Positions 1 to 8,019 of a stretch of 34,133 nucleotides of DNA are shown piece after piece; positions within the stretch are counted from its first letter, which is position 1, and each line of letters starts with the position of its first letter. The DNA is taken from the NCBI RefSeq assembly GCF_017310645.1, contig NZ_JAFLRH010000001.1:1-34133 (forward strand). Direction: 5' to 3'. This DNA comes from Paradesulfitobacterium ferrireducens. GTDB taxonomy: Bacteria > Bacillota > Desulfitobacteriia > Desulfitobacteriales > Desulfitobacteriaceae. The notes under the pieces are model-generated. The model was given only the letters and a program-made list of their open reading frames with translations. It did no database searches and was not told the DNA's origin. The translations under genes were made by a program, and so were the position numbers.

Positions 1-116
1 TAGGGTAATACCTGAAGTGAACCGTGACGCTGCTTAACGCTGAATCAACTGCGCTCTCGACGCTCCTCTGCTCTACGGTTCGCTAAGTAATTGCCCCTCG
101 TCTATTTTCAGGGCAG
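1..116. repeat. Element A, copy A1, cut by the window start
   Basis: By eye these 116 bases match the last 116 bases of the complete copies at 4534-4762 and 27558-27786, down to the terminal CAGGGCAG. The rest of this copy lies outside the window. No reading frame of note is present. The element is described under the complete copies. Confidence 0.9.
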
Positions 117-154
117 AATGAATTAATCCAGTGGATTGCAGGATTGTAGGTTTG

Positions 155-184
155 AAGGAGCTTTCAAATAGGCTCCTTTCTTTA
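155..184 (+). terminator. Possible Rho-independent terminator
   Basis: AAGGAGC (155-161) pairs with GCTCCTT (172-178) around a 10-base loop and is followed by TCTTTAT. The stem is short and the T tract is broken, so this is a modest candidate. It would end a transcript entering from left of the window. Confidence 0.4.
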
Positions 185-236
185 TACCAATCAGAAAGCA
201 TAAATTTCTGGTGGCATAAGTGCAACTAGACAAGTG

Positions 237-259
237 CGTTAGTCCCACCGGGACTAACG
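237..259. repeat. Perfect 10-bp hairpin
   Basis: CGTTAGTCCC (237-246), a three-base loop ACC, then GGGACTAACG (250-259). No T tract follows, so it is not a typical terminator. Its design resembles the CGTAAGTCTCC/GGAGACTTACG hairpin of element B (29716-29784), and it may be a diverged relative. The rest of 185-365 shows no gene or other clear signal. Confidence 0.6.
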
Positions 260-365
260 TGGCGCCAGCCGAGTTTTCTTGATTGGCTTGGGAATGGTCC
301 TGCCAAAAATGAACAATGCCATAGTCGCTCGAAAAAGCAGGAAATAGACAGCGACCTGTTGAATT

Positions 366-660
366 ACAGTAGACAGGAATGAAAAACGGGATATTCTGAA
401 TCCTGCCCTGTAACATGCCGGCAAGCTACCTTGCCCGCTCACCACGCGCCGGAGCTGCTCGCTTGTCGACTCGCTACCGCGCCAAACCTTTGGGTAATAC
501 CTGGAGTGAACCGTGGCGCGGCTTCACGCTTCGTCGACTGCGCTCACGACGCTCCTCTGCTCTACGGTTCGCTCCGCAAGGTAGCTTGCCTGTTACATTC
601 ATCAGTGGTGCCGCATAGCGGCATGGGAGTCTGACTCCTGACTCCTGAATTCTGAATGCT
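366..660. repeat. Repeat nest with diverged element A (A4) between short arms
   Basis: A left arm of the ACAGTAGACAGGAAT type (366-380) and a short right arm ATTCTGAATCCTG (about 393-405) come first. Element A copy A4 follows at about 402-631. Its stem is GGCAAGCTACCTTG (420-433) against CAAGGTAGCTTGCC (577-590). The nest closes with a right arm of repeated GACTCCT and GAATTCTGA units (632-660). The A4 core runs in the same direction as in the other copies, but its end modules are swapped: CTGCCCTG is on the left and the GCCGC-TAT-GCGGC hairpin module lies inverted on the right. No real gene is seen in 1-689. Confidence 0.8.
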
Positions 661-689
661 AGTCTCAGACGCCTATCTTGGAGGATGCT

Positions 690-2411
690 ATGAAGACGCG
701 AGTTAGATTCAGTGCGATTTTCGCGCTGATGATCATGTTTTTCATGAGTTCCATTTACTCCCTTGTCCTTCCTGTCTACGGAGAAGAAGGGCCTCAGCCA
801 AATGTCCGTCAAAATCCCCCGCTGGAAATAATTAACCAAAAGCTGGAGACGATCGCGCGGGAAAAAAATATTCCCAGCGTGATTCTCAAAACCATTGCCT
901 TCAAAGAAAGTGCCTGGAAACAGTGGGACAGCGAAGGCAAGACTGTTTTAGGCGGAAGCGATCCGCATCCGGCTATCGGTATGATGCAAGTAGCAACCTA
1001 TAATGATGCGGATGTGCTGACCATTCAGCGGTTAAAGGATGACCTTGATTTTAATATAGCCAAAGGAGCGGATCTGCTGAACGAAAAATGGAACATGGTC
1101 CCTAAGATCGGGGACGGGGACCGCAACAAGCTGGAGAACTGGTATTTCGCGGTTTGGGCTTACAACAGCTGGTCGGATAAGAACAACCCGCGAACCTTGG
1201 CAGCTTCCGCTGCTGCCGCGCCGGCTTCCACGCAGACTTCCACGCAGACTTCCACGCCGGCTGTTCAGGCTTACCAGGATAAAGTCTGGGCTTTAGCTGC
1301 CCAACCCCCAGACTTCTTATTACGCTTTATTAAAGCCGTCGAGATTATGAAGATTGACCCGGCCTTACTGCCTGCACAGGGAGTTCCTTCAGCTTCTGTG
1401 CGCTGGGAAACACCGCAGCCCGTACACCTGGGAGACCTTGCTCAGGCTACTGGGCCGGTTCAGGTTAAGCGTTTTGCAGGCAGTGACCGCATTGATACGG
1501 CGGTCCGCCAAGCCCAGTCGGGCTGGCCCCAGGGGGCAGGTGCCGTCATTCTGGCCCGGGCGGACGATTTTCCGGATGCTTTGGCCGGAGTGCCTCTGGC
1601 CGCAGAGCTAAAGGCTCCGGTATTGTTGACTGCCTCCGATAGCTTGGATCAACGGGTTGCTGCGGCCTTAAAAACCCTTAACCCGCAAAAAGTTTATCTC
1701 CTGGGTGGAGAAGGAGCATTATCTTCAAATATTACTACCCAATTGCAAACAATGGGTTGGGGTCAAGACCGGCAAGTCCGTCTTACCGGAACTGACCGGT
1801 ATGGAACGGCAGCTGCTATCAGCCTGGAGCTTAAGTCCCCGGCCAGGTCAGTTGTATTAACGACCGGGGAAAACTTCCCGGATGCCCTGAGTGTTGCTGC
1901 AACGGCCGGCAGGGACAGAATGCCGGTGCTGCTCGCCGGGAAATCCGCTCTCCCTCAGGCAACGCTGGAAGCATTGCGTAAGCTTAACCCTGCGACAGTT
2001 TATCTTATTGGCGGGGAAGGTGTCCTTTCGGATAAAGTGAAGTCCGTCGTGCAAACCACCCTGGGACTTCCGGCTGACTCTCTGATTCGTTTAGGCGGCG
2101 CTGACCGTTATGAGACCATGATCAAAGTGGCTGAATTTTTTAAGGCTGAAACGAACAATTTAATTTTTGCTACCGGAGAAGATTATCCTGATGCTTTGAC
2201 GGGGGCAGCCTTTGCAGTACACCAAGGAGCTTCCTTAATCCTGATTCCGCCTGCATCCCTTGCTGAGTATCCTAATCTTAGTTCATTATTGGCGCAAAAA
2301 CTTGAGGGAGTGAATTCGGCTTATATCTTTGGCGGAGAAGGTGCGATCCCGAGCGACCGTCAGCAGGAACTCTTTTCTTTGACTAAAAGGGAATGGGAGA
2401 TTCAGGGATAG
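690..2411 (+). CDS. Secreted SLT-type lytic transglycosylase with three CWB2 anchor repeats
   Basis: Probable wall-anchored peptidoglycan lyase. ATG 690 is chosen because a TTGGAGGAT ribosome site (678-686) precedes it, and the in-frame TTG at 678 lies within that site. Residues 1-32 form a signal peptide ending near VYGEE. Residues about 45-215 resemble an SLT/lysozyme-like domain, with the putative catalytic Glu73 in FKES, a GMMQV motif and a later AVWAYNSW block. A Ser/Thr-rich linker is encoded by a 12-base tandem repeat near 1228-1260. From about residue 255 come three CWB2 repeats, each with a G(S/T/A)DR start, a (D/E)(D/N)(F/Y)PDAL core and a GGEG end. The fold call for the catalytic domain rests on motifs only. 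It opens the CWB2/polysaccharide region and has a repeat nest directly upstream. Confidence 0.85.
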   Translation: MKTRVRFSAIFALMIMFFMSSIYSLVLPVYGEEGPQPNVRQNPPLEIINQKLETIAREKNIPSVILKTIAFKESAWKQWDSEGKTVLGGSDPHPAIGMMQVATYNDADVLTIQRLKDDLDFNIAKGADLLNEKWNMVPKIGDGDRNKLENWYFAVWAYNSWSDKNNPRTLAASAAAAPASTQTSTQTSTPAVQAYQDKVWALAAQPPDFLLRFIKAVEIMKIDPALLPAQGVPSASVRWETPQPVHLGDLAQATGPVQVKRFAGSDRIDTAVRQAQSGWPQGAGAVILARADDFPDALAGVPLAAELKAPVLLTASDSLDQRVAAALKTLNPQKVYLLGGEGALSSNITTQLQTMGWGQDRQVRLTGTDRYGTAAAISLELKSPARSVVLTTGENFPDALSVAATAGRDRMPVLLAGKSALPQATLEALRKLNPATVYLIGGEGVLSDKVKSVVQTTLGLPADSLIRLGGADRYETMIKVAEFFKAETNNLIFATGEDYPDALTGAAFAVHQGASLILIPPASLAEYPNLSSLLAQKLEGVNSAYIFGGEGAIPSDRQQELFSLTKREWEIQG

Positions 2412-2429
2412 TTGTGAACAAGCAATTAT

Positions 2430-2541
2430 TCAGGTATTCAGAATTCAGGAGTCAGAATTCAGAATACATCGGGCATTAGAACAGCAGCTTTGTATCGTCG
2501 GATACTTGTTCTGACTCCTGTCTACTGTCTCCTGACTACTT
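2430..2541. repeat. Hairpin-arm array (short loop, no cargo)
   Basis: The left arm reads GTATTCAGAATTCAGGAGTC (2434-2453) and continues in kind. The right arm (2509-2541) is built of CTGACTCCTG, TCTACTGTCTCCTG and ACTACTT units. The arms are imperfect inverse complements around a loop of about 45 bases with no gene. It belongs to the same family as the arrays in the other gaps of the window. Confidence 0.8.
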
Positions 2542-2596
2542 GACCAGGGTAATTACGTGAATAGTGGGACGGATGTGCAGTGTAATGTATGTGCAG

Positions 2597-2625
2597 TTGT
2601 AAAAGTGCAAAAACTGTAGTAAACT
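2597..2625 (+). promoter_or_regulatory. Candidate sigma-A promoter for the dehydratase gene
   Basis: TTGTAA (2597-2602), 17 bases, then TAAACT (2620-2625); each hexamer matches the consensus at four of six positions. It lies 40 bp before ATG 2665, after the repeat array, so the sugar locus may have its own promoter here. Confidence 0.4.
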
Positions 2626-2664
2626 GATGAACGGTAACGAAACCTGGAGGAAAGGGATTGTCTA

Positions 2665-4515
2665 ATGCTGATGCGTAAACGTACGCTCTTGCTCATGCTG
2701 GTTGACGCGATGCTAGTCAATCTGGCCGCATTTGGAAGCTTTTATATCCGTTTCGAAGGGGACATCTCAGCACAGGATCTTTCGATTTATTACCATACAG
2801 CATGGGCCGCCACACTTCTATATTTGGCGGTTTTCTATGTTTTTGGTCTATATAAGCGACTGTGGCAGTATGCCAGTACCGGGGAATTATTGTCAATCGT
2901 TTTTGCAGTAACCGTTGGCACGGGTGGCACGGTTGCCCTCGTTTACGTCCTTGCACCTCAGCGTGTCCCACACTCCGTGGCAGCCTTGCTCTGGTTCACT
3001 ACCGTTTTTCTGATAGGCGGATCGCGCTTTATCTGGCGTATCCTGCAGGAAAATGTATTTACCCCTCATGTGCCGGGATCCCAAAAACAGGTTTTAATTG
3101 TGGGGGCTGGGGATGCCGGAGTGATGGCAGCCCGGGAACTCAAAAACCGCAATTTCCGCGAGGGCCGTCCGGTAGGATTTATTGATGACGCCGCTAAAAA
3201 ACAGAGGCTGCAGTTAATGGGTATCCCGGTATTAGGCACGCGCCGGGACATCCCGCGCATTGTCAAAGGACATAATATCGATGAAGTGATTATTGCCATG
3301 CCCTCGGCTTCGGGGGAAGCGGTGCGGGAGATTGTCCAGATCTGCGAGAAGACGGGTGTGGATCTTAAGATTATGCCCGGGGTTATCAATGTCCTGAGCG
3401 GTCAGGTAGATGCCCATCCGATCCGTGAGATTCAGGTCGAGGACCTATTGGGAAGGGAACCGGTTGAGCTTGACCTTGAACAGGTTGCCGGTTACTTAAC
3501 TGGAGAAACCGTCCTGGTATCCGGAGGCGGGGGTTCCATAGGGTCGGAAATCTGCCGCCAGGTCACGAAATTTAACCCAGGAAAACTCATTGTGGTCGGA
3601 CATGGAGAAAACAGTGTTTTTGATATTGAACAAGAGCTGCGCTCCGATTATCCGGGCTTAGATATAGTCACGGAGATTTTAGATATTAAAGACAGGGACA
3701 AAGTTCAGCTTGTGTTCCAGAAACACAGGCCGGGGGTGGTTTTCCATGCCGCAGCGCATAAGCATGTCCCGCTCATGGAGCGCAACCCGGAAGAAGCCTT
3801 AAAAAACAACATCGTTGGCAGCAAAAACTTGGCTGAGGCAGCAGATGCCGTGAAAGTCAAGACATTCGTCCTGATTTCAACCGATAAAGCAGTCAATCCG
3901 ACCAGTGTCATGGGTACGACCAAACGGGTTGCGGAAATGATTATTCAGAGCATGGACAAGCATTCCGATACCCGCTTTGTGGCAGTGCGCTTTGGCAATG
4001 TTCTGGGAAGCAGAGGCAGCGTGATTCCTACATTTAAAAAACAAATTGCTAAAGGCGGTCCGGTCACAGTCACTCATCCCGAGATGGTCAGGTATTTTAT
4101 GACCATTCCTGAAGCTGCGCAGTTAGTCATCCAAGCCGGGGCCATGGCCGAAGGCGGAGAAATCTTTATCTTGGACATGGGCAAACCCGTCAAAATCCTA
4201 GATTTGGCCCGTGACTTAATTCGTTTGTCCGGATTTGAGCCCGAAGTGGATATCCAAATCAAGTTTACCGGGATCAGGCCGGGTGAGAAGCTGTACGAGG
4301 AACTGCTCACGTCCGAAGAAGGAACCACCGCAACCAAGCACAAGCGGATTTTTGTGGCTAAGCCCAATTCGATTAACGAAGAAAAGATCGAAGAGCTGAT
4401 TTCCATTATCCGCGAACGCGGTTCTTATTTAAGCCGCGATGAAGTAATCAAGCTTCTGCAGGGAGTGGTACCGGCTTTCCGCAGGCAGGCTCCGAAAGCG
4501 GTTGCGAATCAGTAA
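2665..4515 (+). CDS. Membrane UDP-GlcNAc 4,6-dehydratase (PglF/WbpM/CapD family)
   Basis: Likely converts UDP-GlcNAc to the 4-keto-6-deoxy sugar that feeds amino-sugar synthesis. At 616 residues it has the size of the long, membrane-bound members. Residues about 5-125 hold four hydrophobic segments. A CoA-binding-like Rossmann domain follows (VLIVGAGDAGVMAARE), then the catalytic short-chain dehydrogenase domain with VSGGGGSIGSEI near residue 288. The usual Tyr of YxxxK is Met416, with Lys420 (SVMGTTKR), as is known for WbpM/PglF-type enzymes. A GGAGGAAAGG ribosome site precedes ATG 2665. Its natural partners are the aminotransferase at 17302 and the sugar transferase at 18605. Which stereoisomer is made cannot be read from sequence. 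Confidence 0.88.
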   Translation: MLMRKRTLLLMLVDAMLVNLAAFGSFYIRFEGDISAQDLSIYYHTAWAATLLYLAVFYVFGLYKRLWQYASTGELLSIVFAVTVGTGGTVALVYVLAPQRVPHSVAALLWFTTVFLIGGSRFIWRILQENVFTPHVPGSQKQVLIVGAGDAGVMAARELKNRNFREGRPVGFIDDAAKKQRLQLMGIPVLGTRRDIPRIVKGHNIDEVIIAMPSASGEAVREIVQICEKTGVDLKIMPGVINVLSGQVDAHPIREIQVEDLLGREPVELDLEQVAGYLTGETVLVSGGGGSIGSEICRQVTKFNPGKLIVVGHGENSVFDIEQELRSDYPGLDIVTEILDIKDRDKVQLVFQKHRPGVVFHAAAHKHVPLMERNPEEALKNNIVGSKNLAEAADAVKVKTFVLISTDKAVNPTSVMGTTKRVAEMIIQSMDKHSDTRFVAVRFGNVLGSRGSVIPTFKKQIAKGGPVTVTHPEMVRYFMTIPEAAQLVIQAGAMAEGGEIFILDMGKPVKILDLARDLIRLSGFEPEVDIQIKFTGIRPGEKLYEELLTSEEGTTATKHKRIFVAKPNSINEEKIEELISIIRERGSYLSRDEVIKLLQGVVPAFRRQAPKAVANQ

Positions 4516-4533
4516 GACAGAATAAAGGAGTCA

Positions 4534-4762
4534 GACTCCCATGCCGCTATGCGGCACCACTGATGGATGAAAATAGCCAAGGTGCATTACCCGCTCACCA
4601 CGCGCCGGAGCTGTTCGCTTGTTGATTCAGCTACAGCGCCAAACCTTAGGGTAATACCTGAAGTGAACCGTGACGCTGCTTAACGCTGAATCAACTGCGC
4701 TCTCGACGCTCCTCTGCTCTACGGTTCGCTAAGTAATTGCCCCTCGTCTATTTTCAGGGCAG
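4534..4762. repeat. Element A, complete copy A2
   Basis: A 229-bp element that by eye matches 27558-27786 throughout. Its left end carries a hairpin GCCGC-TAT-GCGGC (4543-4555). Nested inverted repeats include GAAAATAG (4569-4576) with CTATTTTC (4748-4755), TTGATTCAGC (4622-4631) with GCTGAATCAA (4685-4694), and CAGCG (4634-4638) with CGCTG (4674-4678). No coding capacity is evident. The nature of the element (small non-autonomous mobile element or structured RNA) is inference. Confidence 0.9.
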
Positions 4763-4770
4763 GAGACAGG

Positions 4771-4903
4771 AACGTAAGTCTCCGGTGACGATAACATCCT
4801 GTGGATGTTATCGCCGAGGGCGAAACCTCAAAGAAGGCTAACCGCCTGAGGATGACTTACGCCGTTCGGCCAAGCTGCAGAGAAATTCTTCCGGTCGAAC
4901 GGA
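4771..4903 (+). repeat. Element B, extended copy B1
   Basis: A nested-hairpin element. CGTAAGTC near the left pairs with GACTTACG, enclosing a GATAACATCC/GGATGTTATC hairpin and a CCTCA...TGAGG hairpin. It is followed by a terminal stem starting CCGTTCGG and ending CGAACGG. It matches B2 (7853-7983, opposite strand) over its first hundred bases and B3 (29716-29784) at its ends. Confidence 0.85.
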
Positions 4904-5024
4904 TCAGGAGACAGGAGACGGATAAAGCAGCTTTATTATTCTGAGTACTGACTCCTGAATTCTGAATACTGATCGAGTACTGACTACTGAATTCTGAGTA
5001 CTTAAGTATAGGGGGAAACGACGG

Positions 5025-6380
5025 ATGCTGACAGTCAAACAAGTCATTACGGATCAAGATGTTCAAGCTAAAACGCTTAAAAACAAAATTGAAAGTCATA
5101 AAGCTCAGGTAGGGGTTATTGGGCTTGGATATGTCGGTCTGCCCTTAGCAGTCGAAAAAGGAAAAGTCGGATTTAAGGTTCTGGGGTTTGACATCAACTC
5201 CAAGCGCGTGGACCAAGTGAATGCCGGTCAGAACTACATCGGGGATGTCAAGGACATTGAACTGCAGGAACTGGTACAGCAAGGCACCCTGTCAGCAACC
5301 ACCGATTTTTCCCGTCTGGCGGAATGTGATGTCATCATTATCTGTGTCCCGACTCCATTGACGATCACCCGCGATCCTGACATTTCTTATATGAAGAATT
5401 CTGCAGAGCAGATAGCCAAAAGCCTGCGTCCAGGCCAGCTGGTAACACTGGAGAGCACCACGTATCCCGGAACCACGGAAGAAGTGATTCTGCCCATTTT
5501 GGAAGAAACGGGACTGAAAGTGGGACGGGACTTTTTTCTGGCCTTTTCTCCGGAGCGGGTTGACCCCGGCAATAAGCGTTTTTCTACTAAGAACACTTCA
5601 AAGGTTGTAGGCGGTGTGACCCCAGCTTGCCTGGAAATCGCCTATGCTTTATACACCCAGACGATTGTCAATGTCGTGCCTGTGTCCTCCCCGGCTGCGG
5701 CCGAGATGACGAAAGTGTTTGAGAACACTTACCGGGCCATTAATATTGCTTTGGTTAATGAACTCATGCTGCTGTGCGACCGCATGGGCCTTGATATCTG
5801 GGAGATCGTCGAAGCGGCAGGCACGAAACCGTTCGGGATTCAGACCTTCTGGCCCGGGCCGGGTGTCGGCGGGCACTGCATTCCGATTGACCCCTTCTAT
5901 CTAACTTGGAAAGCCCGCGAGTATGATTTCCATACCCGCTTTATCGAGCTGGCCGGGGAAATCAATGTGGAAGTTTCCTACTATGTTGTCAACCGGGTAA
6001 TCCGGGCCTTAAACGAAGAGAACAAGTCTTTGAAGGATGCTAAGATCTTTGTCCTGGGTGTGGCCTATAAAAAAGACATCGAAGATGTGCGGGAATCTCC
6101 TGCTTTGAAGATCATCGAACTCTTGCGCAAAAACGGGGCGAATATTTCCTATCATGATCCGTTTGTTCCCGTAATTGAGCCGCATGGCGGGAGCACGGTT
6201 CACCTAGAAAGTGTGGCCTTAACAGATGAGGCTTTAGCCCAGGCAGACTGTGTCCTGATTCTCACAGATCACAGCACCGTGGACTATGAGCGGGTGGCGG
6301 CCAAGGCCCAAGTTATTGTAGACACGCGCAATGCGACCAAAGAGGTGCGGGAGAACCGGGAGAAGATTCGAAAAATCTAG
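5025..6380 (+). CDS. wbpA: UDP-N-acetylglucosamine 6-dehydrogenase, WbpA type
   Basis: Cytoplasmic NAD-dependent oxidation of C6 of UDP-GlcNAc to the uronic acid, the first step of the diacetamido-mannuronate route. Of 451 residues, the N-terminal Rossmann domain shows VGVIGLGYVGLPLAVEKG. The middle domain carries ESTTYPGTTEE and FENTYRAINIALVNE. The catalytic Cys285 lies in GVGGHCIPIDP, and the C-terminal domain has LGVAYKKDIEDVRESPA. These are hallmarks of the UDP-GlcNAc/ManNAc dehydrogenase subgroup. Assignment to WbpA rather than a ManNAc dehydrogenase relies on the wbpB-, wbpD-, wbpE- and wbpI-like neighbours. A GGGGGAAACG ribosome site precedes ATG 5025. The 30 or so residues before the Rossmann core are a slight extension. 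Confidence 0.85.
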   Translation: MLTVKQVITDQDVQAKTLKNKIESHKAQVGVIGLGYVGLPLAVEKGKVGFKVLGFDINSKRVDQVNAGQNYIGDVKDIELQELVQQGTLSATTDFSRLAECDVIIICVPTPLTITRDPDISYMKNSAEQIAKSLRPGQLVTLESTTYPGTTEEVILPILEETGLKVGRDFFLAFSPERVDPGNKRFSTKNTSKVVGGVTPACLEIAYALYTQTIVNVVPVSSPAAAEMTKVFENTYRAINIALVNELMLLCDRMGLDIWEIVEAAGTKPFGIQTFWPGPGVGGHCIPIDPFYLTWKAREYDFHTRFIELAGEINVEVSYYVVNRVIRALNEENKSLKDAKIFVLGVAYKKDIEDVRESPALKIIELLRKNGANISYHDPFVPVIEPHGGSTVHLESVALTDEALAQADCVLILTDHSTVDYERVAAKAQVIVDTRNATKEVRENREKIRKI

Positions 6381-6395
6381 GGATCGTTCAAGAAG

Positions 6396-6689
6396 GTAGT
6401 AGACAGGAGACAGGAGTCAGTAGTCAGAATGAGGGAACCAGCAAAGACATTTGAAGACCTATTGGTATGGCAAAAGGCGCACCTGTTCGTCCTTTCAGTT
6501 TATCGCCTTTCCAGTGCATTTCCGAAAGATGAGATATATGGTTTGTCATCACAATTTCGGCGAGCTGCGGTTTCAATAGCAGCCAATATTGCAGAAGGTT
6601 TCCGTAAACGTAGTAAAGCAGATAAAATCCGTTTCTTAAACATTTTCCCGCGGTATTCTGAGTACTGACTCCTGAATTCTGACTACTTG
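6396..6689. mobile_element. Hairpin arms enclosing a four-helix-bundle gene remnant
   Basis: The left arm of AGTAGACAGGAGACAGGAGT-type units (6396-6428) runs directly into the ATG of the small gene at 6429. The right arm (6652-6689) starts inside the end of that gene and ends 35 bp before wbpB. Arms plus one small gene look like a cargo-carrying version of the empty arrays elsewhere. Calling it a mobile element is inference. Confidence 0.5.
6429..6668 (+). pseudogene. Truncated four-helix-bundle protein (23S rRNA-IVP / Avd-like)
   Basis: 79 residues. Motifs FEDLLVWQKAH, YRLSSAFPKDEIYGLSSQ and RRAAVSIAANIAEGFRKRS are typical of the S23/IVP four-helix-bundle family, whose members are usually near 115-125 residues. 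The family is found in 23S rRNA intervening sequences, as free-standing genes, and as a relative of the Avd accessory protein of diversity-generating retroelements. Similarity stops after KADKIRFLNI; the last residues and the stop come from the right repeat arm. The C-terminal helices are therefore missing. ATG 6429 lies in the left arm (CAGAATGAGG) and no good ribosome site is seen. It is probably non-functional. Confidence 0.75.
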
Positions 6690-6723
6690 TATGAAACAAC
6701 TACTAAAGTAAGGGGGTTTAGTA

Positions 6724-7770
6724 ATGTTGGGGAGACAGAGGATGCGTTTTGGAATTATCGGCTGCGGGCGGATTGCGCCTAAGCATGCTGAATCGATTGT
6801 GGCGCTGCCGAATGCCGAATTAGTGGCAGTGTGCGATATTGTGCCTGAACACGCTCAGGCGTTTGCCGATAAATACGGGGCAGTACCCTATACGGATTAC
6901 CATGAGATGCTGAAGCGTGACGATATTGACGTGGTGACGATTGCCACCCCCAGCGGGCTTCATGCCGAGATTGGGATTGCTGCCGCCCAGGCGGGCAAGC
7001 ACGTGATGGTGGAAAAGCCGATGGCTATGACCCTGAAGACGGCCGATGCTTTGATTGAGGCTTGCCGCAAGGCCGGAGTGAAGCTGGCGGTAATCCATCA
7101 AAACCGCTTCAATAAATCGATCAGGCTGGTGCGCGAGGCTCTGGAAGCCGGGCGCTTTGGCAAGCTTACCCACGGTCAGGCTACCGTGCGCTGGAACCGC
7201 GATGACAATTACTATGCCCAGGCTCCCTGGCGCGGCACCAAGCTCCAGGACGGCGGGGTTTTAATGAACCAGTCCATTCATAATATCGACCTCTTGCAAT
7301 GGATGTTCGGCCCGGTGGAATCCGTCTTTGGATACACGGCCACCAACTTGCGCAAAATTGAAATGGAAGATGTCGGTGCTGCCGTTATTAAATTCAAAAA
7401 CGGGGCCATCGGTTTAATCGAAGCCGCATCGACTATTTTCCCGAAGAATATTGAAGAGACATTAAATGTTTTCGGAGAAAAAGGTTCCGCCATTGTGGGC
7501 GGGATTGCCGTCAACCGGATTGAAGTGTGGGAGTTCCCGGAAAGCGAAGAGGAAAAGAAGAATATCTTTGCTTCCCAGGAGAGTGACCCTCCGAATGTGT
7601 ACGGCTTCGGCCACCGGGAGCTCATCGCCGACATGATCGAAGCGATTGAGGAAGACCGGTCTCCGGCAGTACCCGGAGAAGAGGGGAGAAAAGCCCTGGA
7701 GATTATCCTGGCGATTTACAAGTGCCAGGAGACGAAACAGCCGGTGGTGTTTCCGCTGGCCGAGGAGTAA
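6724..7770 (+). CDS. wbpB: Gfo/Idh/MocA oxidoreductase, WbpB type
   Basis: Likely oxidises C3 of UDP-GlcNAc uronic acid with NAD+, giving the 3-keto substrate for the aminotransferase WbpE. Of 348 residues, the Rossmann fold starts at MRFGIIGCGRIAPKHAE. The family EKP motif appears in HVMVEKPMAM, and the C-terminal half is the usual alpha/beta domain (WRGTKLQDGGVLMNQSIHNID). AAGGGGG at 6710-6716 favours ATG 6724; ATG 6742 would give the family's usual N terminus but has a weaker site. Its place between wbpA-like and wbpD/wbpE-like genes is the main reason for the specific name. Confidence 0.82.
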   Translation: MLGRQRMRFGIIGCGRIAPKHAESIVALPNAELVAVCDIVPEHAQAFADKYGAVPYTDYHEMLKRDDIDVVTIATPSGLHAEIGIAAAQAGKHVMVEKPMAMTLKTADALIEACRKAGVKLAVIHQNRFNKSIRLVREALEAGRFGKLTHGQATVRWNRDDNYYAQAPWRGTKLQDGGVLMNQSIHNIDLLQWMFGPVESVFGYTATNLRKIEMEDVGAAVIKFKNGAIGLIEAASTIFPKNIEETLNVFGEKGSAIVGGIAVNRIEVWEFPESEEEKKNIFASQESDPPNVYGFGHRELIADMIEAIEEDRSPAVPGEEGRKALEIILAIYKCQETKQPVVFPLAEE

Positions 7771-7777
7771 GTCTAAT

Positions 7778-8000
7778 ACTGATAAGTAGTCAGGAGTCAG
7801 TAGACAGGAGTCAGGAGACGGAAACAGAAACCCACGTTATTCTGACTACTGCTCCGTTCGGCAGTAAGAATTCTTTTGAGTTTGCCGAACGGCGTAAGTC
7901 ATCCTCAGGCGGTTAGCCTTCTTTGAGGTTTCGCCCTCGGCGATAACATCCACCGGATGTTATCGTCACCGGAGACTTACGTTCCTGAATTCTGAGTACC
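7778..8000. repeat. Repeat nest: arms with element B (B2)
   Basis: The left arm of AGTCAGGAGTCAGTAGACAG units (about 7785-7822) is followed by TTCTGACTACTG. Element B copy B2 comes next in inverse orientation (7853-7983), then a short right arm CCTGAATTCTGAGTACC (7984-8000). It ends 19 bp before ATG 8020, just upstream of the TAAGGAG ribosome site. Confidence 0.85.
7853..7983 (-). repeat. Element B, extended copy B2
   Basis: On the minus strand it matches B1 closely for about 100 bases. The loop hairpin is perfect here (GATAACATCC, GGT, GGATGTTATC). The terminal stem CCGTTCGGC/GCCGAACGG is kept although the loop sequence between its arms differs from B1 and B3, which points to selection on structure or to a shared copying mechanism. 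Confidence 0.85.
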
Positions 8001-8019
8001 TTAACTAAGGAGTTACGAC

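Larger units (their letters stand above)
4521..5006. repeat. Composite repeat nest: arm, element A, element B, arms
   Basis: The 509-bp gap 4516-5024 is filled by a left arm (AAAGGAGTCAG), element A copy A2 (4534-4762), a short GGAGACAGG link, element B copy B1 (4771-4903), a further TCAGGAGACAGGAGAC arm and a long right arm with repeated TGAGTACTGACTCCTGAATT-type units ending near 5005. ATAAAGCAGCTTTAT, a near-palindrome, sits between the last arms. No protein gene is seen. The nest ends 19 bp before the start of the next gene. Confidence 0.85.

Noticed and set aside
415..634. Two overlapping 67-residue open frames in element A copy A4
   Set aside because: They are open only because of the GC-rich palindromic core, have no ribosome site, and the other element A copies do not preserve the frames.
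678..689. Upstream starts TTG 678, GTG 19392, TTG 22243 and GTG 27854 for their genes
   Set aside because: Each overlaps or abuts the ribosome site of a better in-frame start a few codons later (690, 19401, 22255, 27863).
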